IMG/VR virus record: IMGVR_UViG_3300028030_000029
Span: 1-42,246 of that record
Origin: a virus
Length of the DNA stretch: 42,246 nt
Direction: 5' to 3' (one strand)
Made by a program: the position numbers and the translations under genes. The notes beneath the pieces were generated by a model, which saw nothing but the letters and a program-made list of their open reading frames with translations, was not told where the DNA came from and did not search any database. Of the stretch, positions 1 through 6,798 are shown in pieces (the stretch's first letter is position 1; each line of letters opens with the position of its first letter).

Positions 1-127
1 CCTAAATCTATCTATTTAAAGGAATCAATTATGACCAAAAAAGAAATTTGGACTAAGGTATCGGAAATCGCGGCTAACCACAATCTTTCAGAGGTGGTTA
101 TTAAAGAATTGGCAGAGATTCTTGAAC
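1..127. repeat. 127-bp terminal direct repeat, left copy
   Basis: These 127 bases are identical to 42120-42246. The exact odd length of 127 is a common maximum k-mer size in short-read assembly, so this is most simply the overlap by which a circular contig closes on itself. It could instead be a true short terminal redundancy; the sequence alone cannot decide. It includes the ribosome-binding site and the first 32 codons of the gene at 31. Confidence 0.95.
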
Positions 128-516
128 CTAAAAAAGGTGGTGGGAGCTCATCCAGGATCATCAAAGAGATTGATGGGATTACCTACAAGAACTGTCGATT
201 CACTGGTAGACTTTGGCCAGAATCTGAGCTCATCTATCAGAATGATGAGAAGAGAGAGTCTGGCCAGGATAAGGGATATTCTAAAGTGGGTATTTCTCTT
301 TGGAATAAAGGCCAAAAATATATCAAAAACCTAAAAGAGAGATTGACTGATGAGGTCATGAAAGATGAACCAGATGCAGAAATGGTGAAGAAACTCAAAG
401 AGGAACTCACTGCTATCCAAAAAGACAATTTGGGCAATAATTCTGAATGGCTGGGTCAATTTGCCACTGAGGAGCAGAAGAAAGAGATAGAATCTCTCTC
501 ACTCCCTATCGAATAA
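31..516 (+). CDS. Early protein of unknown function, paralogue of the gene at 11158
   Basis: A 161-residue protein starting at an ATG with AAGGA eight bases upstream. I do not recognise a named family. Its N-terminus (MTKKEIWTKVSEI, then EPKKGG near residues 32-37) matches the start of the protein encoded at 11158-11622 (MTKKELYAEVSAI ... EPKRGG). The middle (GYSKVGISLWNKGQKYIK) also matches GWSRFSRTAEKLRKEAEK of that protein, and both end in a charged helical tail. On the circular map it is the second gene behind the five-promoter array at 41498-41859, so it is probably among the first genes expressed after infection. The N-terminal half looks helical, followed by a glycine hinge, a short mixed region and a helix. 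A DNA- or host-protein-binding role is conceivable but not shown. Confidence 0.9.
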   Translation: MTKKEIWTKVSEIAANHNLSEVVIKELAEILEPKKGGGSSSRIIKEIDGITYKNCRFTGRLWPESELIYQNDEKRESGQDKGYSKVGISLWNKGQKYIKNLKERLTDEVMKDEPDAEMVKKLKEELTAIQKDNLGNNSEWLGQFATEEQKKEIESLSLPIE

Positions 517-524
517 GACCATCA

Positions 525-544
525 GAGGCCATTGAGGTGGCCTC
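525..544 (+). terminator. Hairpin after the first early gene
   Basis: GAGGCCA (525-531) pairs perfectly with TGGCCTC (538-544) across a 6-base loop, just after the stop codon at 516. No T-run follows, so this is a weak terminator candidate or an RNA-processing or stability hairpin. Confidence 0.4.
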
Positions 545-584
545 GAGTGGCCTTATGACCTAATATATATCAAGGAGTATAAAT

Positions 585-1361
585 ATGAAAACTATTAAAG
601 AATTGCAAACAGAATTAAAACAGTTAGAGAAACAAAAAAAATCTATTCAAAGAGCACTGGCTTGGAAAATAGAGTGCCGTATGAGATTGAATAAGCTTAG
701 AAGAACCAAGAATGTCACTCCAGCTAGGCTAGAATCGGCTGAAAAAGCCCTTAAAAAGGCAGAAACTAAGGTAACTGAATTAAAAGGTTATGAAAAGAAA
801 AGAAAAGAAATTCTTAAAGAAATTAAAAAGCTTGAAAGAATGGAAGCACCTAGAAAGCCTAAGAAATCTAAATCAACTAAAGAGATAAAAGAGGTACGAA
901 CTAAAATTAAAGAGGTTGAAAAACTTGAAGCTGAGGTCGAGTTGGAGCTAAGAGAATTGGAGGCTCTTAAAGAGAAGATCAGAATCAAAAAAGAGAAATT
1001 AAGTTTAGAAACAGAAGTTAACAAGCTGGTCAAAGAGGAAAATGAGGTACTGGAAGAACAGGTGAAATTGCTCAAAAAGAGAACACAGCTGACTCAAATA
1101 AAAGAGGCCCTAACCGAAGAGTATAATAAACTAATGGCTAGAAAAAGATTAGAAGACAATATCCACAGGGTATTCACTGAAAAACAAAAAAGAGAAATAT
1201 TTCTACGGGACAAAGGTACCTGCCAGGCTTGTGGAAAAGCTGTATCCTTGAGAGAATATGAGGTAGACCATGTTATACCTTATAGTAAAGGTGGACCGAC
1301 TACTATAGAGAATGGGCAATGTCTGTGCCGAGCTTGCAACCGCCGCAAGGGTGCTCAATGA
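585..1361 (+). CDS. HNH endonuclease with long N-terminal coiled coil
   Basis: A 258-residue protein with AAGGAG upstream of its ATG. Residues about 1-190 are almost entirely Lys/Glu/Leu-rich and read as a long coiled coil. The last 65 residues form an HNH module: a CxxC knuckle (CQACG), the catalytic EVDHVIPYSKGG motif with the tandem Asp-His, an Asn in IENGQCLC, and a second CxxC (CRACN). HNH nucleases cut DNA using one metal ion. Phages use them as homing enzymes, in packaging, or to degrade host DNA. The position in the early region, far from the terminase genes, argues against a packaging role. The coiled coil suggests an oligomer or rod-like spacer; it is unusual for a homing HNH, which normally carries a DNA-binding domain instead. 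Function beyond DNA cleavage is inference. Confidence 0.85.
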   Translation: MKTIKELQTELKQLEKQKKSIQRALAWKIECRMRLNKLRRTKNVTPARLESAEKALKKAETKVTELKGYEKKRKEILKEIKKLERMEAPRKPKKSKSTKEIKEVRTKIKEVEKLEAEVELELRELEALKEKIRIKKEKLSLETEVNKLVKEENEVLEEQVKLLKKRTQLTQIKEALTEEYNKLMARKRLEDNIHRVFTEKQKREIFLRDKGTCQACGKAVSLREYEVDHVIPYSKGGPTTIENGQCLCRACNRRKGAQ

Positions 1362-1405
1362 GGAAGATGCTCCGGTAGTTTCTATATTAATAAATATAGA
1401 AATTA

Positions 1406-1514
1406 TTAAGGATGAGATTTAAGAGGAGTTTAAGAGAAATTATGGTAGACCTTAATTTCTCACTCATAAAATATCTTAAAACTCCCTTAAATTTATCTTA
1501 ATTTCATCTTAAAT
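1406..1514. repeat. 11-bp phased CTTAA/TTAAG element cluster
   Basis: CTTAA begins at 1475, 1486, 1497 and 1508, exactly 11 bp apart, so all sites face one side of the helix. In the opposite orientation TTAAG begins at 1406, 1419 and 1430. The two groups form a loose inverted arrangement around about 1457. The same element (ATCTTAA) recurs with 11-bp phasing at 19818-19848 and as a dyad in the promoters. A cooperative DNA-binding protein is the likely reader. Confidence 0.7.
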
Positions 1515-1530
1515 ATGATCTAAATTTTTC

Positions 1531-1557
1531 TTTGATTTTTGGATATCCAAAATCAAA
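1531..1557. repeat. 27-bp palindrome centred on GGATATCC
   Basis: TTTGATTTTT and AAAATCAAA flank the self-complementary core GGATATCC. The only flaw is one extra T on the left. It could be a protein-binding site or an extruding cruciform; it has no terminator context. Confidence 0.75.
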
Positions 1558-1564
1558 AGGGAAT

Positions 1565-1663
1565 AAACCTATCTAAAATCGATTCTGAGAGGATTTCTTC
1601 TCAAGATGATATATGATATATCTAAAGAGAGAAATCCTCTCAAAATCGATTCTAGATAGGTTT
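1565..1663. repeat. 99-bp imperfect palindrome (37-bp arms)
   Basis: The left arm (1565-1602) and right arm (1627-1663) are reverse complements apart from about three differences: a single-base indel and two substitutions. The 24-base centre is itself nearly self-complementary (GATATATGATATATC). Each arm carries ATCGATT and GAGAGGATTTCT. In RNA it would fold into a very long hairpin; in DNA it could extrude a cruciform. The 13-mer GATATATGATATA in the centre recurs at 19759-19771. Confidence 0.85.
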
Positions 1664-1710
1664 ATGAAGAGATTTGAAAATCTATCAGAATCTATAAAAA
1701 GGAATATAAA

Positions 1711-1938
1711 ATGATGATCTATCAAACTAAAATGACCGAGATCGGGGCTATCAAAACTAAGACTGAGGTGTCTGTAGAATCCGCCAATACAGTGAGTTGC
1801 TCACGAGTGATTGATAGTTACCTATGGACTATCACTGTATCGAGGGAAGAGCCGGTGACTATCTCTCAGATCGGCAAGATTTGTGGCCTATCTGATGAAA
1901 TTTTCATAGCTTTGGCCGATAATCAGAGAGAAAATTGA
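1711..1938 (+). CDS. Small hypothetical protein
   Basis: A 75-residue open frame with AAAAAGGA upstream, lying alone between two palindromic non-coding regions. I recognise no family. It has a predicted beta-rich start (KTEVSVESANTVSCSRVIDSYLWTITVS) and a C-terminal segment (TISQIGKICGLSDEIFIALAD) that could be a single helical or HTH-like element. Its isolation within a putative control region suggests a regulator of that region, but this is only positional inference. The gene could also be spurious, although its base composition is less AT-rich than the flanks, which supports coding. Confidence 0.6.
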   Translation: MMIYQTKMTEIGAIKTKTEVSVESANTVSCSRVIDSYLWTITVSREEPVTISQIGKICGLSDEIFIALADNQREN

Positions 1939-1960
1939 GATTTCTATAGATCGAGGAAAA

Positions 1961-2248
1961 AATTATATAATTATATAATTATCCTCTTCTATAATTTTAT
2001 AATCGATCTATTAATCAAATTAATCTGAAATCTCCTCTATTGTCGACTGGATCGAGAAATAAGAAAAATTTATATCCAAATTATATAATTATTCCCCCCT
2101 AATCTATAGGGGGATAATGAATCTTCTATAGAAGATTGATTCCAAACCCCTGACTTGACCCTCTATAACTCTATAATTAATATAATTATGATTTAAACTT
2201 CCCTTAAACCAATCTTCTCCCATCTCAATTATATAATTATATAATTAT
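1961..2248. repeat. Dispersed AATTATATAATTAT repeats
   Basis: Identical 22-mers at 1961-1982 and 2227-2248 and a 15-base partial copy at 2079-2093. The core AATTATATAATT is self-complementary. Very easily melted DNA of this type is common in origins, but composition alone could generate part of it. Confidence 0.65.
2120..2137. repeat. Perfect 18-bp palindrome AATCTTC-TATA-GAAGATT
   Basis: AATCTTCTATAGAAGATT is exactly its own reverse complement. Its half-site AATCTT is shared with the promoter dyads elsewhere in the genome, so it may be a variant operator. It directly follows the CCCCCTA hairpin (2095-2113). Confidence 0.75.
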
Positions 2249-2347
2249 TTTCATATTAATAGATATAGAAAAATCTTCTCATTTTTAAGAAATGATTTAT
2301 AAAATTTATGATAGAATATCTTCTATAAAATATGAAAAGGATATAAA

Positions 2348-2662
2348 ATGAACATAGAAACTCTACAAGCCTATTTAAAAGAGAACAAGTTAACCAAGGT
2401 TGAGTATTATACTCTACTACTCAACCATCTACCTGAGATATTCGAATCGATAGGCCAAGAAGGTAAAATAGCTACCGCCCAGAAACTCCACATGTCACCA
2501 CAAATCTTTAGTACCTTCCATCAAATAGCATTAGCCCATAGCCGCATATTAGCTGAGCAAACTACAGACTCTATTAGTAGCAATTCTGGCTCTATTAGTA
2601 GCAATTCAGACTCTATTAGTAGCAATTCTGACTCTATTAGTAGTAATTCAGACAAAGCATAA
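2348..2662 (+). CDS. Small HTH-like protein with serine-rich repeat tail
   Basis: A 104-residue protein starting at ATG behind AAAAGGA. The body (residues 1-75) is helical, and GKIATAQKLHMSPQIFSTF reads like a helix-turn-helix. The tail is four copies of the heptad-like unit DSISSNS encoded by an almost perfect 21-base tandem repeat (2569-2652). It lies 9 bases upstream of the primase-helicase and is almost certainly co-transcribed with it, and just downstream of the candidate origin. A replication-initiation or origin-binding accessory role is plausible, but no family match is claimed. The repeat tail would vary in length without shifting frame and looks like a flexible, hydrophilic linker. 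Confidence 0.75.
   Translation: MNIETLQAYLKENKLTKVEYYTLLLNHLPEIFESIGQEGKIATAQKLHMSPQIFSTFHQIALAHSRILAEQTTDSISSNSGSISSNSDSISSNSDSISSNSDKA
2569..2652 (+). repeat. 21-bp in-frame tandem repeat, 4 copies
   Basis: Four copies of a 21-base unit encoding DSISSNS (first unit TDSISSNS, second starting with G in place of D). Differences between copies are mostly in the wobble or codon for D/G. It sits at the 3' end of the gene at 2348. Confidence 0.9.
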
Positions 2663-2671
2663 GGACATAGT

Positions 2672-5152
2672 ATGACTGAATTAGAAACAATACTACAACC
2701 ATTAGTAGAAGCTACCGGCCTTGACTTTCTCCCAGTAGGGAGAATCCAGTTAGATGGCTGTGACAAGACCTTTATAGAAGGGCCGCGCCCGCACGACAAA
2801 GAATTTTCACAGTACCCTGATGATAATATAGCAGTGACCTATCTTGACAACTCTAAGAGTGGCGATTCGGCACGAGATCGCAACTCCAATAGTGACCACA
2901 AGCTATTAGTAATTGATATAGATGGCTCTTTTTCTCATAGCGACGACAAGGCCATATACTTAGAAGACGGTACCGAGCTACCATTAACATTATACTCTAC
3001 AACATCGTGTAGTAAAAAGGCGCATCTATATTATCTCCTCTCACCAACTCAGTCCCAGCAGATACCAACCAGGGCTATAGGAGTGATTGACCCTAAGATA
3101 GATGCTATTCAATATGGCACTATTTTTGAAGGACACGGGGGTAAAGATAACTATAAGCTATACCCGCACCCATTAGCTTACTTGCCAGACTCCCACCCAT
3201 TTATGGCTATACTTAAGGCGCATAGAACCAAGCATCCGTCGCCTTATCATTCATCTAATCTTTACCCTATTAGTAAGCCGGCTGTAGCAGCGGCTGTTAG
3301 GGAGCTCATTGAGATACTAACCGTTAATAAGGGCCTGATAAAAGATGATATGAAGCATAATAACCAGTTACTTAGGAGGGTGATCCCCAAGAAATATATA
3401 GCTAAAGGTTCTAAGGATATCATAAAAAACATAGACTTCTCGTATAGTTTCGTGAATGACACAGCGGCCAAGCTGTCGGCAGTGGCTGAGCTCTCCACAG
3501 AGGAAACGAGGCATTTTATAGAGCTTATGATACAGTATCTCTTTCACAAAGACCCTAACTATCAGAATAAGTTAGATAAGGAGATATTTGCCACTATCCA
3601 TCATAGAGAGGCTATTAAGACATTCTCTTACAATGACATGCCGACATTAGAAGATATTAAGGCTAACCAGCCAGGAGCACCCCTCCTCATACTCAAGTCG
3701 GTGGTGAAGAATATAAAGGGCGAGGGTACTCTTACATACATAGCACTTGACCCAGTATCATATAAGCCGTATACATTCGCCAAAGCGCGATATTTTAATG
3801 AGCAGACGATAGCCTCTATTGCCGAGTGGCGCACCATTTACGGAGAGGATGGGCAGCCCAAGGGATGGGATAAGAACGTGCCACTAGTGGAGAGCCACAT
3901 CTCACCTTATCACCCGCACATCGACACTAATGAGGAGAATGACGTGCTTCGTATCAATCTGTATCCGTTCACCCCATACCAGGAGCAGGCCACTCCGATA
4001 GAGTATGACATATACAATAGTGACAATATCCTATTCAAGTTCTTTAGGTCTGCTGTTAGGAAAGAGTACTTACCATACCTATTCCGTTGGTACACGCATG
4101 TTATGTTCGCGGATAGGCCGCCACTCACCATAGTATGGTATGCCTCAGGCAAGGCTGGAGCAGGGAAGAGTGCGATCACCTCAGAGATACTTAACAGGCT
4201 TATAGGTCCAGCGGTAGCGGGCGTAGATTACAAGGGTGCCTCTTCAGGTTGGGCAGACGTCATTAAGGACAAAAGGTTGCTGGCCATCGAAGACGTCCCT
4301 CACCTCCCGAATAAGGAGTGGCAGACACTCTACGGGTTCGCCAAGCGACAGGGAGATGGCTCGCATCGAATACTCAATAACAAAGGTTCGAGCGTGGATA
4401 CAGACAGGGTACGAGTGAGCATCTCTGGCAGTAGTAACTACTATCCGAAACTAGACCCTGATGATAGAAGGTTTTTCTGCCTGGAGCCCGCCCACCTGGA
4501 AGAGGAATCGCCTAATGACCCTCTTACACCAGAAGAGATAACTGAGTTCAACTCCTTACTAGCTGATGCTATGTTCAATTATAGAGAAGAGCTACAAGAA
4601 CTTATGGATCACCTCTACCATATCTATCAGCAGCCACTAACAACAGAAGAGTTTAATGAGCTATATGTTAGGGCTCCTATGACGGTGTACAAGGCTAAAT
4701 GGAGAACAAAGGCATCCAGCTATAGTGAGCGCATAGTATATCTCCTATTCAACGACCCTGATGGCCTACTGGCACTGGTCAAAGAGCGCACTAGTACTAT
4801 GACACCAGCAGGGGCACTACCATTAGATATGCTGATAGAGTATATTATAACTCAGTATCGACCAAACACTGGGAAAGCTGGCATTAGCTGGAAATGGTTC
4901 TTACACTTTATGAAATATATTAAAGATGAGGACATAGAATATAGCAAGCAGTCATTAGAAGATTCACTACAAGTAGAGTTCAGTCCAAATAAAGGAATAC
5001 TATACAAAGAAACACCAGAGTTCAATGAGATAGCTGTTAATTCAGGCATAACCGATTCAATATCAGCAGATACCATAGAGAGATACAGAGAGCTATTAGC
5101 TGAGATGAGGCAAGCAAACCCAGCCATAGGAGATGGGATAGAATTAAATTAG
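2672..5152 (+). CDS. Primase-helicase (AEP-like primase plus SF3-type helicase)
   Basis: An 826-residue protein. The N-terminal 180 residues have the marks of an archaeo-eukaryotic-type prim-pol domain: the metal-binding D82-I-D84 in LLVIDIDG and a conserved His (H118) in TTSCSKKAHLYYLL. The C-terminal half is a P-loop ATPase with Walker A GKAGAGKS (K499), Walker B LLAIEDV (E540-D541) and a downstream SGSSN sensor-like motif, the pattern of phage and plasmid superfamily 3 helicases. It should lay primers and unwind DNA at the fork, working with the DNA polymerase (12490), SSB (11800) and ligase (18694). It follows the small HTH-like gene by 9 bases. GC content appears higher through the helicase core than in the flanking genes, which may reflect a different history. 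The exact primase family is inferred from motifs only. Confidence 0.88.
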   Translation: MTELETILQPLVEATGLDFLPVGRIQLDGCDKTFIEGPRPHDKEFSQYPDDNIAVTYLDNSKSGDSARDRNSNSDHKLLVIDIDGSFSHSDDKAIYLEDGTELPLTLYSTTSCSKKAHLYYLLSPTQSQQIPTRAIGVIDPKIDAIQYGTIFEGHGGKDNYKLYPHPLAYLPDSHPFMAILKAHRTKHPSPYHSSNLYPISKPAVAAAVRELIEILTVNKGLIKDDMKHNNQLLRRVIPKKYIAKGSKDIIKNIDFSYSFVNDTAAKLSAVAELSTEETRHFIELMIQYLFHKDPNYQNKLDKEIFATIHHREAIKTFSYNDMPTLEDIKANQPGAPLLILKSVVKNIKGEGTLTYIALDPVSYKPYTFAKARYFNEQTIASIAEWRTIYGEDGQPKGWDKNVPLVESHISPYHPHIDTNEENDVLRINLYPFTPYQEQATPIEYDIYNSDNILFKFFRSAVRKEYLPYLFRWYTHVMFADRPPLTIVWYASGKAGAGKSAITSEILNRLIGPAVAGVDYKGASSGWADVIKDKRLLAIEDVPHLPNKEWQTLYGFAKRQGDGSHRILNNKGSSVDTDRVRVSISGSSNYYPKLDPDDRRFFCLEPAHLEEESPNDPLTPEEITEFNSLLADAMFNYREELQELMDHLYHIYQQPLTTEEFNELYVRAPMTVYKAKWRTKASSYSERIVYLLFNDPDGLLALVKERTSTMTPAGALPLDMLIEYIITQYRPNTGKAGISWKWFLHFMKYIKDEDIEYSKQSLEDSLQVEFSPNKGILYKETPEFNEIAVNSGITDSISADTIERYRELLAEMRQANPAIGDGIELN

Positions 5153-5177
5153 AAATCTGATCTATAAATTATCTGAT

Positions 5178-5210
5178 TTAATCTATATTTAAGATTAAAT
5201 TAGATATAAT
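5178..5210 (+). promoter_or_regulatory. Promoter with AATCT dyad, accessory operon
   Basis: A -10 box TATAAT (5205-5210) preceded by a 21-bp dyad (5178-5198: TTAATCT, 6-bp spacer, AAGATTAA) with a 6-bp gap. The arrangement is the same as at 16271 and in the 41562-41859 array. It would drive the operon from 5254 to about 9562. Confidence 0.8.
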
Positions 5211-5253
5211 AATAAAGATAGAGATATATCTAATCTAATATCAAGGAGAAAAA

Positions 5254-5607
5254 ATGAGAACTGATTGTCAAACATATCAAGTAATACCAGGTGAGCCACA
5301 ATACGGCAGGGTTAGAGAGTGTACATACACGCTCGACAGAGATGACATTGTGGAGGCCATAGCCGACCAGCTCATTGAGGACATAGAAACGCCTCTGAAC
5401 TATGAGCTTACTGTAGGAGATGTTACATTCACTTTGGGTGACTATCTCACCAAGGAGCAGTATCACCACATTCAGGATGTAGTTACTCAAACACTGCTTG
5501 ACGATGACTACTGCACTGGCAAGCACACACTTTTAGTGTATCAGTTAGTAGATGAGGTGGTAGACCCTGACCCTACACAAGAGTATACAACAGAAACTTA
5601 CATATAA
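5254..5607 (+). CDS. Hypothetical protein, first gene of accessory operon
   Basis: A 117-residue acidic protein with CAAGGAG upstream and a promoter 44 bases before the ATG. I do not recognise it. It reads as a mixed alpha/beta protein with many Asp and Glu (for example DDIVEAIADQLIEDIETP and the tail DEVVDPDPTQ). No signal peptide, membrane segment or cysteine cluster is seen. Being the first gene behind a strong-looking promoter, it is likely well expressed early. Strong negative charge in a small early protein is compatible with a DNA-mimic or inhibitor role, but this is speculation. Confidence 0.85.
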   Translation: MRTDCQTYQVIPGEPQYGRVRECTYTLDRDDIVEAIADQLIEDIETPLNYELTVGDVTFTLGDYLTKEQYHHIQDVVTQTLLDDDYCTGKHTLLVYQLVDEVVDPDPTQEYTTETYI

Positions 5608-5613
5608 GGGGAA

Positions 5614-6420
5614 ATGGTGGATTATGAAATTAAACCAGGAGCAGACCTTAGAGGGGCAAACCTTGAGGGAGCAGACCTTAGAAAGGCAGACCTTAGAGGT
5701 GCAGACCTTGGAGAGGCATACCTTGAGGGTGCAAACCTTGAGGGTGCAAATCTTGAGGGCACAAACCTTAGAGATGCATACCTTAAAGAGGCCAACCTTA
5801 GTGAGGTGAACCTTGTGGGAGCTAACCTTAGGGATGCTATCCTTAGAGTTGCTAGCCTTAGAGATGCAGACCTTGAGGGTGCAAACCTTAGAGATGCAAA
5901 TCTTAAATATGCCAACCTTAGGGGTGCAAACATTAGAGGTGCAGGCCTTATAGGTGTAAACTTTAGAGGCGCTAACCTTGAGGGCGCCAACCTTAGAAGT
6001 GCAAACATTAGAGGTGCAGGCCTTAGAGGTGTAAACTTTAGAGGCGCTAACCTTGAGGGTGCAAACCTTAGAGATGTCAACCTTGAGGGTGCAAACCTTA
6101 GAGATGCAAATCTTGTAGGTGCGAACCTTGGAGGTGCTGATATTATAGGTGCCGATTTTACGAACGCAAACCTTAAAAATTTAATTCTTTCAAAGGCGGA
6201 CTTATCTCGTTCTAATATATTTACATTTAGAGTAGGTGAGTATACTAGATTATCTTTCACCTATCTATATGAAGGTGTTCAATATTATCAGATAGGATGC
6301 TTCAACGGTATCTACGAAGAGGCTATGGTAAAGATTAGAGACAAGTACGGTAGCAATAGTGCATATGAGAGAGTAGTTACAGCTTATAAAGGTATATTTG
6401 ACGATACAAGGAAAAAATGA
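5614..6420 (+). CDS. Pentapeptide-repeat protein with IGC-type C-terminal domain (1)
   Basis: A 268-residue protein. Residues about 10-195 are some 36 consecutive pentapeptide repeats of the A(D/N)LxG form, which fold as a right-handed quadrilateral beta-helix. Residues about 205-268 form a separate domain (FRVGEYTRLSFTYLYEGVQYYQIGCFNG...), shared with the protein at 6799. Pentapeptide proteins such as Qnr and MfpA mimic duplex DNA and bind gyrase; phage members are mostly uncharacterised. It follows the 5254 gene by six bases; the start ATG has an AAGGGG only a few bases away, and a GTG one codon later is an alternative. The 15-base DNA periodicity creates long mirror frames on the other strand that I regard as artefacts. 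Function (DNA mimic, anti-restriction or topoisomerase modulation) is inference. Confidence 0.9.
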   Translation: MVDYEIKPGADLRGANLEGADLRKADLRGADLGEAYLEGANLEGANLEGTNLRDAYLKEANLSEVNLVGANLRDAILRVASLRDADLEGANLRDANLKYANLRGANIRGAGLIGVNFRGANLEGANLRSANIRGAGLRGVNFRGANLEGANLRDVNLEGANLRDANLVGANLGGADIIGADFTNANLKNLILSKADLSRSNIFTFRVGEYTRLSFTYLYEGVQYYQIGCFNGIYEEAMVKIRDKYGSNSAYERVVTAYKGIFDDTRKK

Positions 6421-6620
6421 TGGGAAAGACAAAGAAGAAAAATAAATGGATTGCAAAAGTAGCGGCAGATAAAGTAGTAGTAAATGGATCAAACCTTGAG
6501 GCAACTATTGCCTCAACTTTATTACTTATTGAAGCAGAAAGGTTGGCCAGGAAGAGAGGCACATCGGTTCTCGACTTGATTATGTATGTAGCTAGGGAGG
6601 AACTCGATTACGAAGCATGA
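6417..6620 (+). CDS. Small basic hypothetical protein
   Basis: A 67-residue protein whose ATG overlaps the previous stop (ATGA), indicating translational coupling to the pentapeptide gene. The N-terminus is strongly basic (MMGKTKKKNKWIAK), followed by a hydrophobic helix (LEATIASTLLLIEAERLARKRG) and an acidic end. The basic tail could bind nucleic acid. No family is recognised. Confidence 0.75.
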   Translation: MMGKTKKKNKWIAKVAADKVVVNGSNLEATIASTLLLIEAERLARKRGTSVLDLIMYVAREELDYEA

Positions 6621-6627
6621 TATAGAT

Positions 6628-6789
6628 ATGGTCATAATGAACGCACAAATGTTCGACATACCTGCAGATAAGCTTACATCAAAGCATTTCAAAGAGATCA
6701 TGGCCTATTTGCACTTATTAGAGAATATGGTCGACATAGACCCCCCCAAAGCAGTTTACAAGGAATTGGAAAATAATATGTACATATAA
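6628..6789 (+). CDS. Very small hypothetical protein (53 aa)
   Basis: An open frame of 53 residues starting MVIMNAQMFDIPADKL and ending ENNMYI, exactly filling the space between two well-supported genes. It has no good ribosome-binding site at the first ATG (6628); an ATG three codons later (6637) is also possible. The helical composition (KHFKEIMAYLHLLENM) and the tight packing of this operon support it as real. No function can be assigned. Confidence 0.55.
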   Translation: MVIMNAQMFDIPADKLTSKHFKEIMAYLHLLENMVDIDPPKAVYKELENNMYI

Positions 6790-6798
6790 GGAGTTAAG

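Larger units (their letters stand above)
1362..1710. other. Non-coding palindrome-rich region I
   Basis: This 349-bp gap holds no convincing gene. It contains 11-bp-phased TTAAG and CTTAA elements (1406-1514), a 27-bp near-perfect palindrome (1531-1557) and a 99-bp imperfect palindrome (1565-1663), each listed separately. It ends with the ribosome-binding site AAAAAGGA for the gene at 1711. Together with 1939-2347 it is a candidate replication origin or regulatory hub upstream of the primase-helicase. Confidence 0.7.
1939..2347. other. Non-coding AT-rich region II, candidate replication origin
   Basis: This 409-bp gap contains no convincing gene. The 22-base element AATTATATAATTAT(ATAATTAT) occurs in full at 1961-1982 and 2227-2248 and in shorter form at 2079-2093. 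A hairpin with a CCCCCTA/TAGGGGG stem lies at 2095-2113, and a perfect 18-bp palindrome lies at 2120-2137. Short ACTTCCCTTAAACC and TTTTTAAG elements echo the phased cluster at 1406-1514. The region lies directly upstream of a small HTH-like protein and the primase-helicase, which is typical of phage origins. Confidence 0.55.

Noticed and set aside
1-127. Direct terminal repeats of a T7-like linear genome
   Set aside because: Exactly 127 bases matches an assembly overlap length, and the repeat cuts into a gene. True T7-like terminal repeats are normally longer and would need read-depth support.
788-1075. A minus-strand serine/phenylalanine-rich frame opposite the HNH gene
   Set aside because: It is the complement of the Lys/Glu-rich coiled-coil region and has no ribosome-binding site.
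5622-6260. A 212-codon open frame on the minus strand, rich in Leu-Arg-Phe-Ala repeats
   Set aside because: It is the mirror image of the 15-base pentapeptide repeats on the plus strand; it has no ribosome-binding site and a repetitive, implausible protein. The same applies to 6918-7271.
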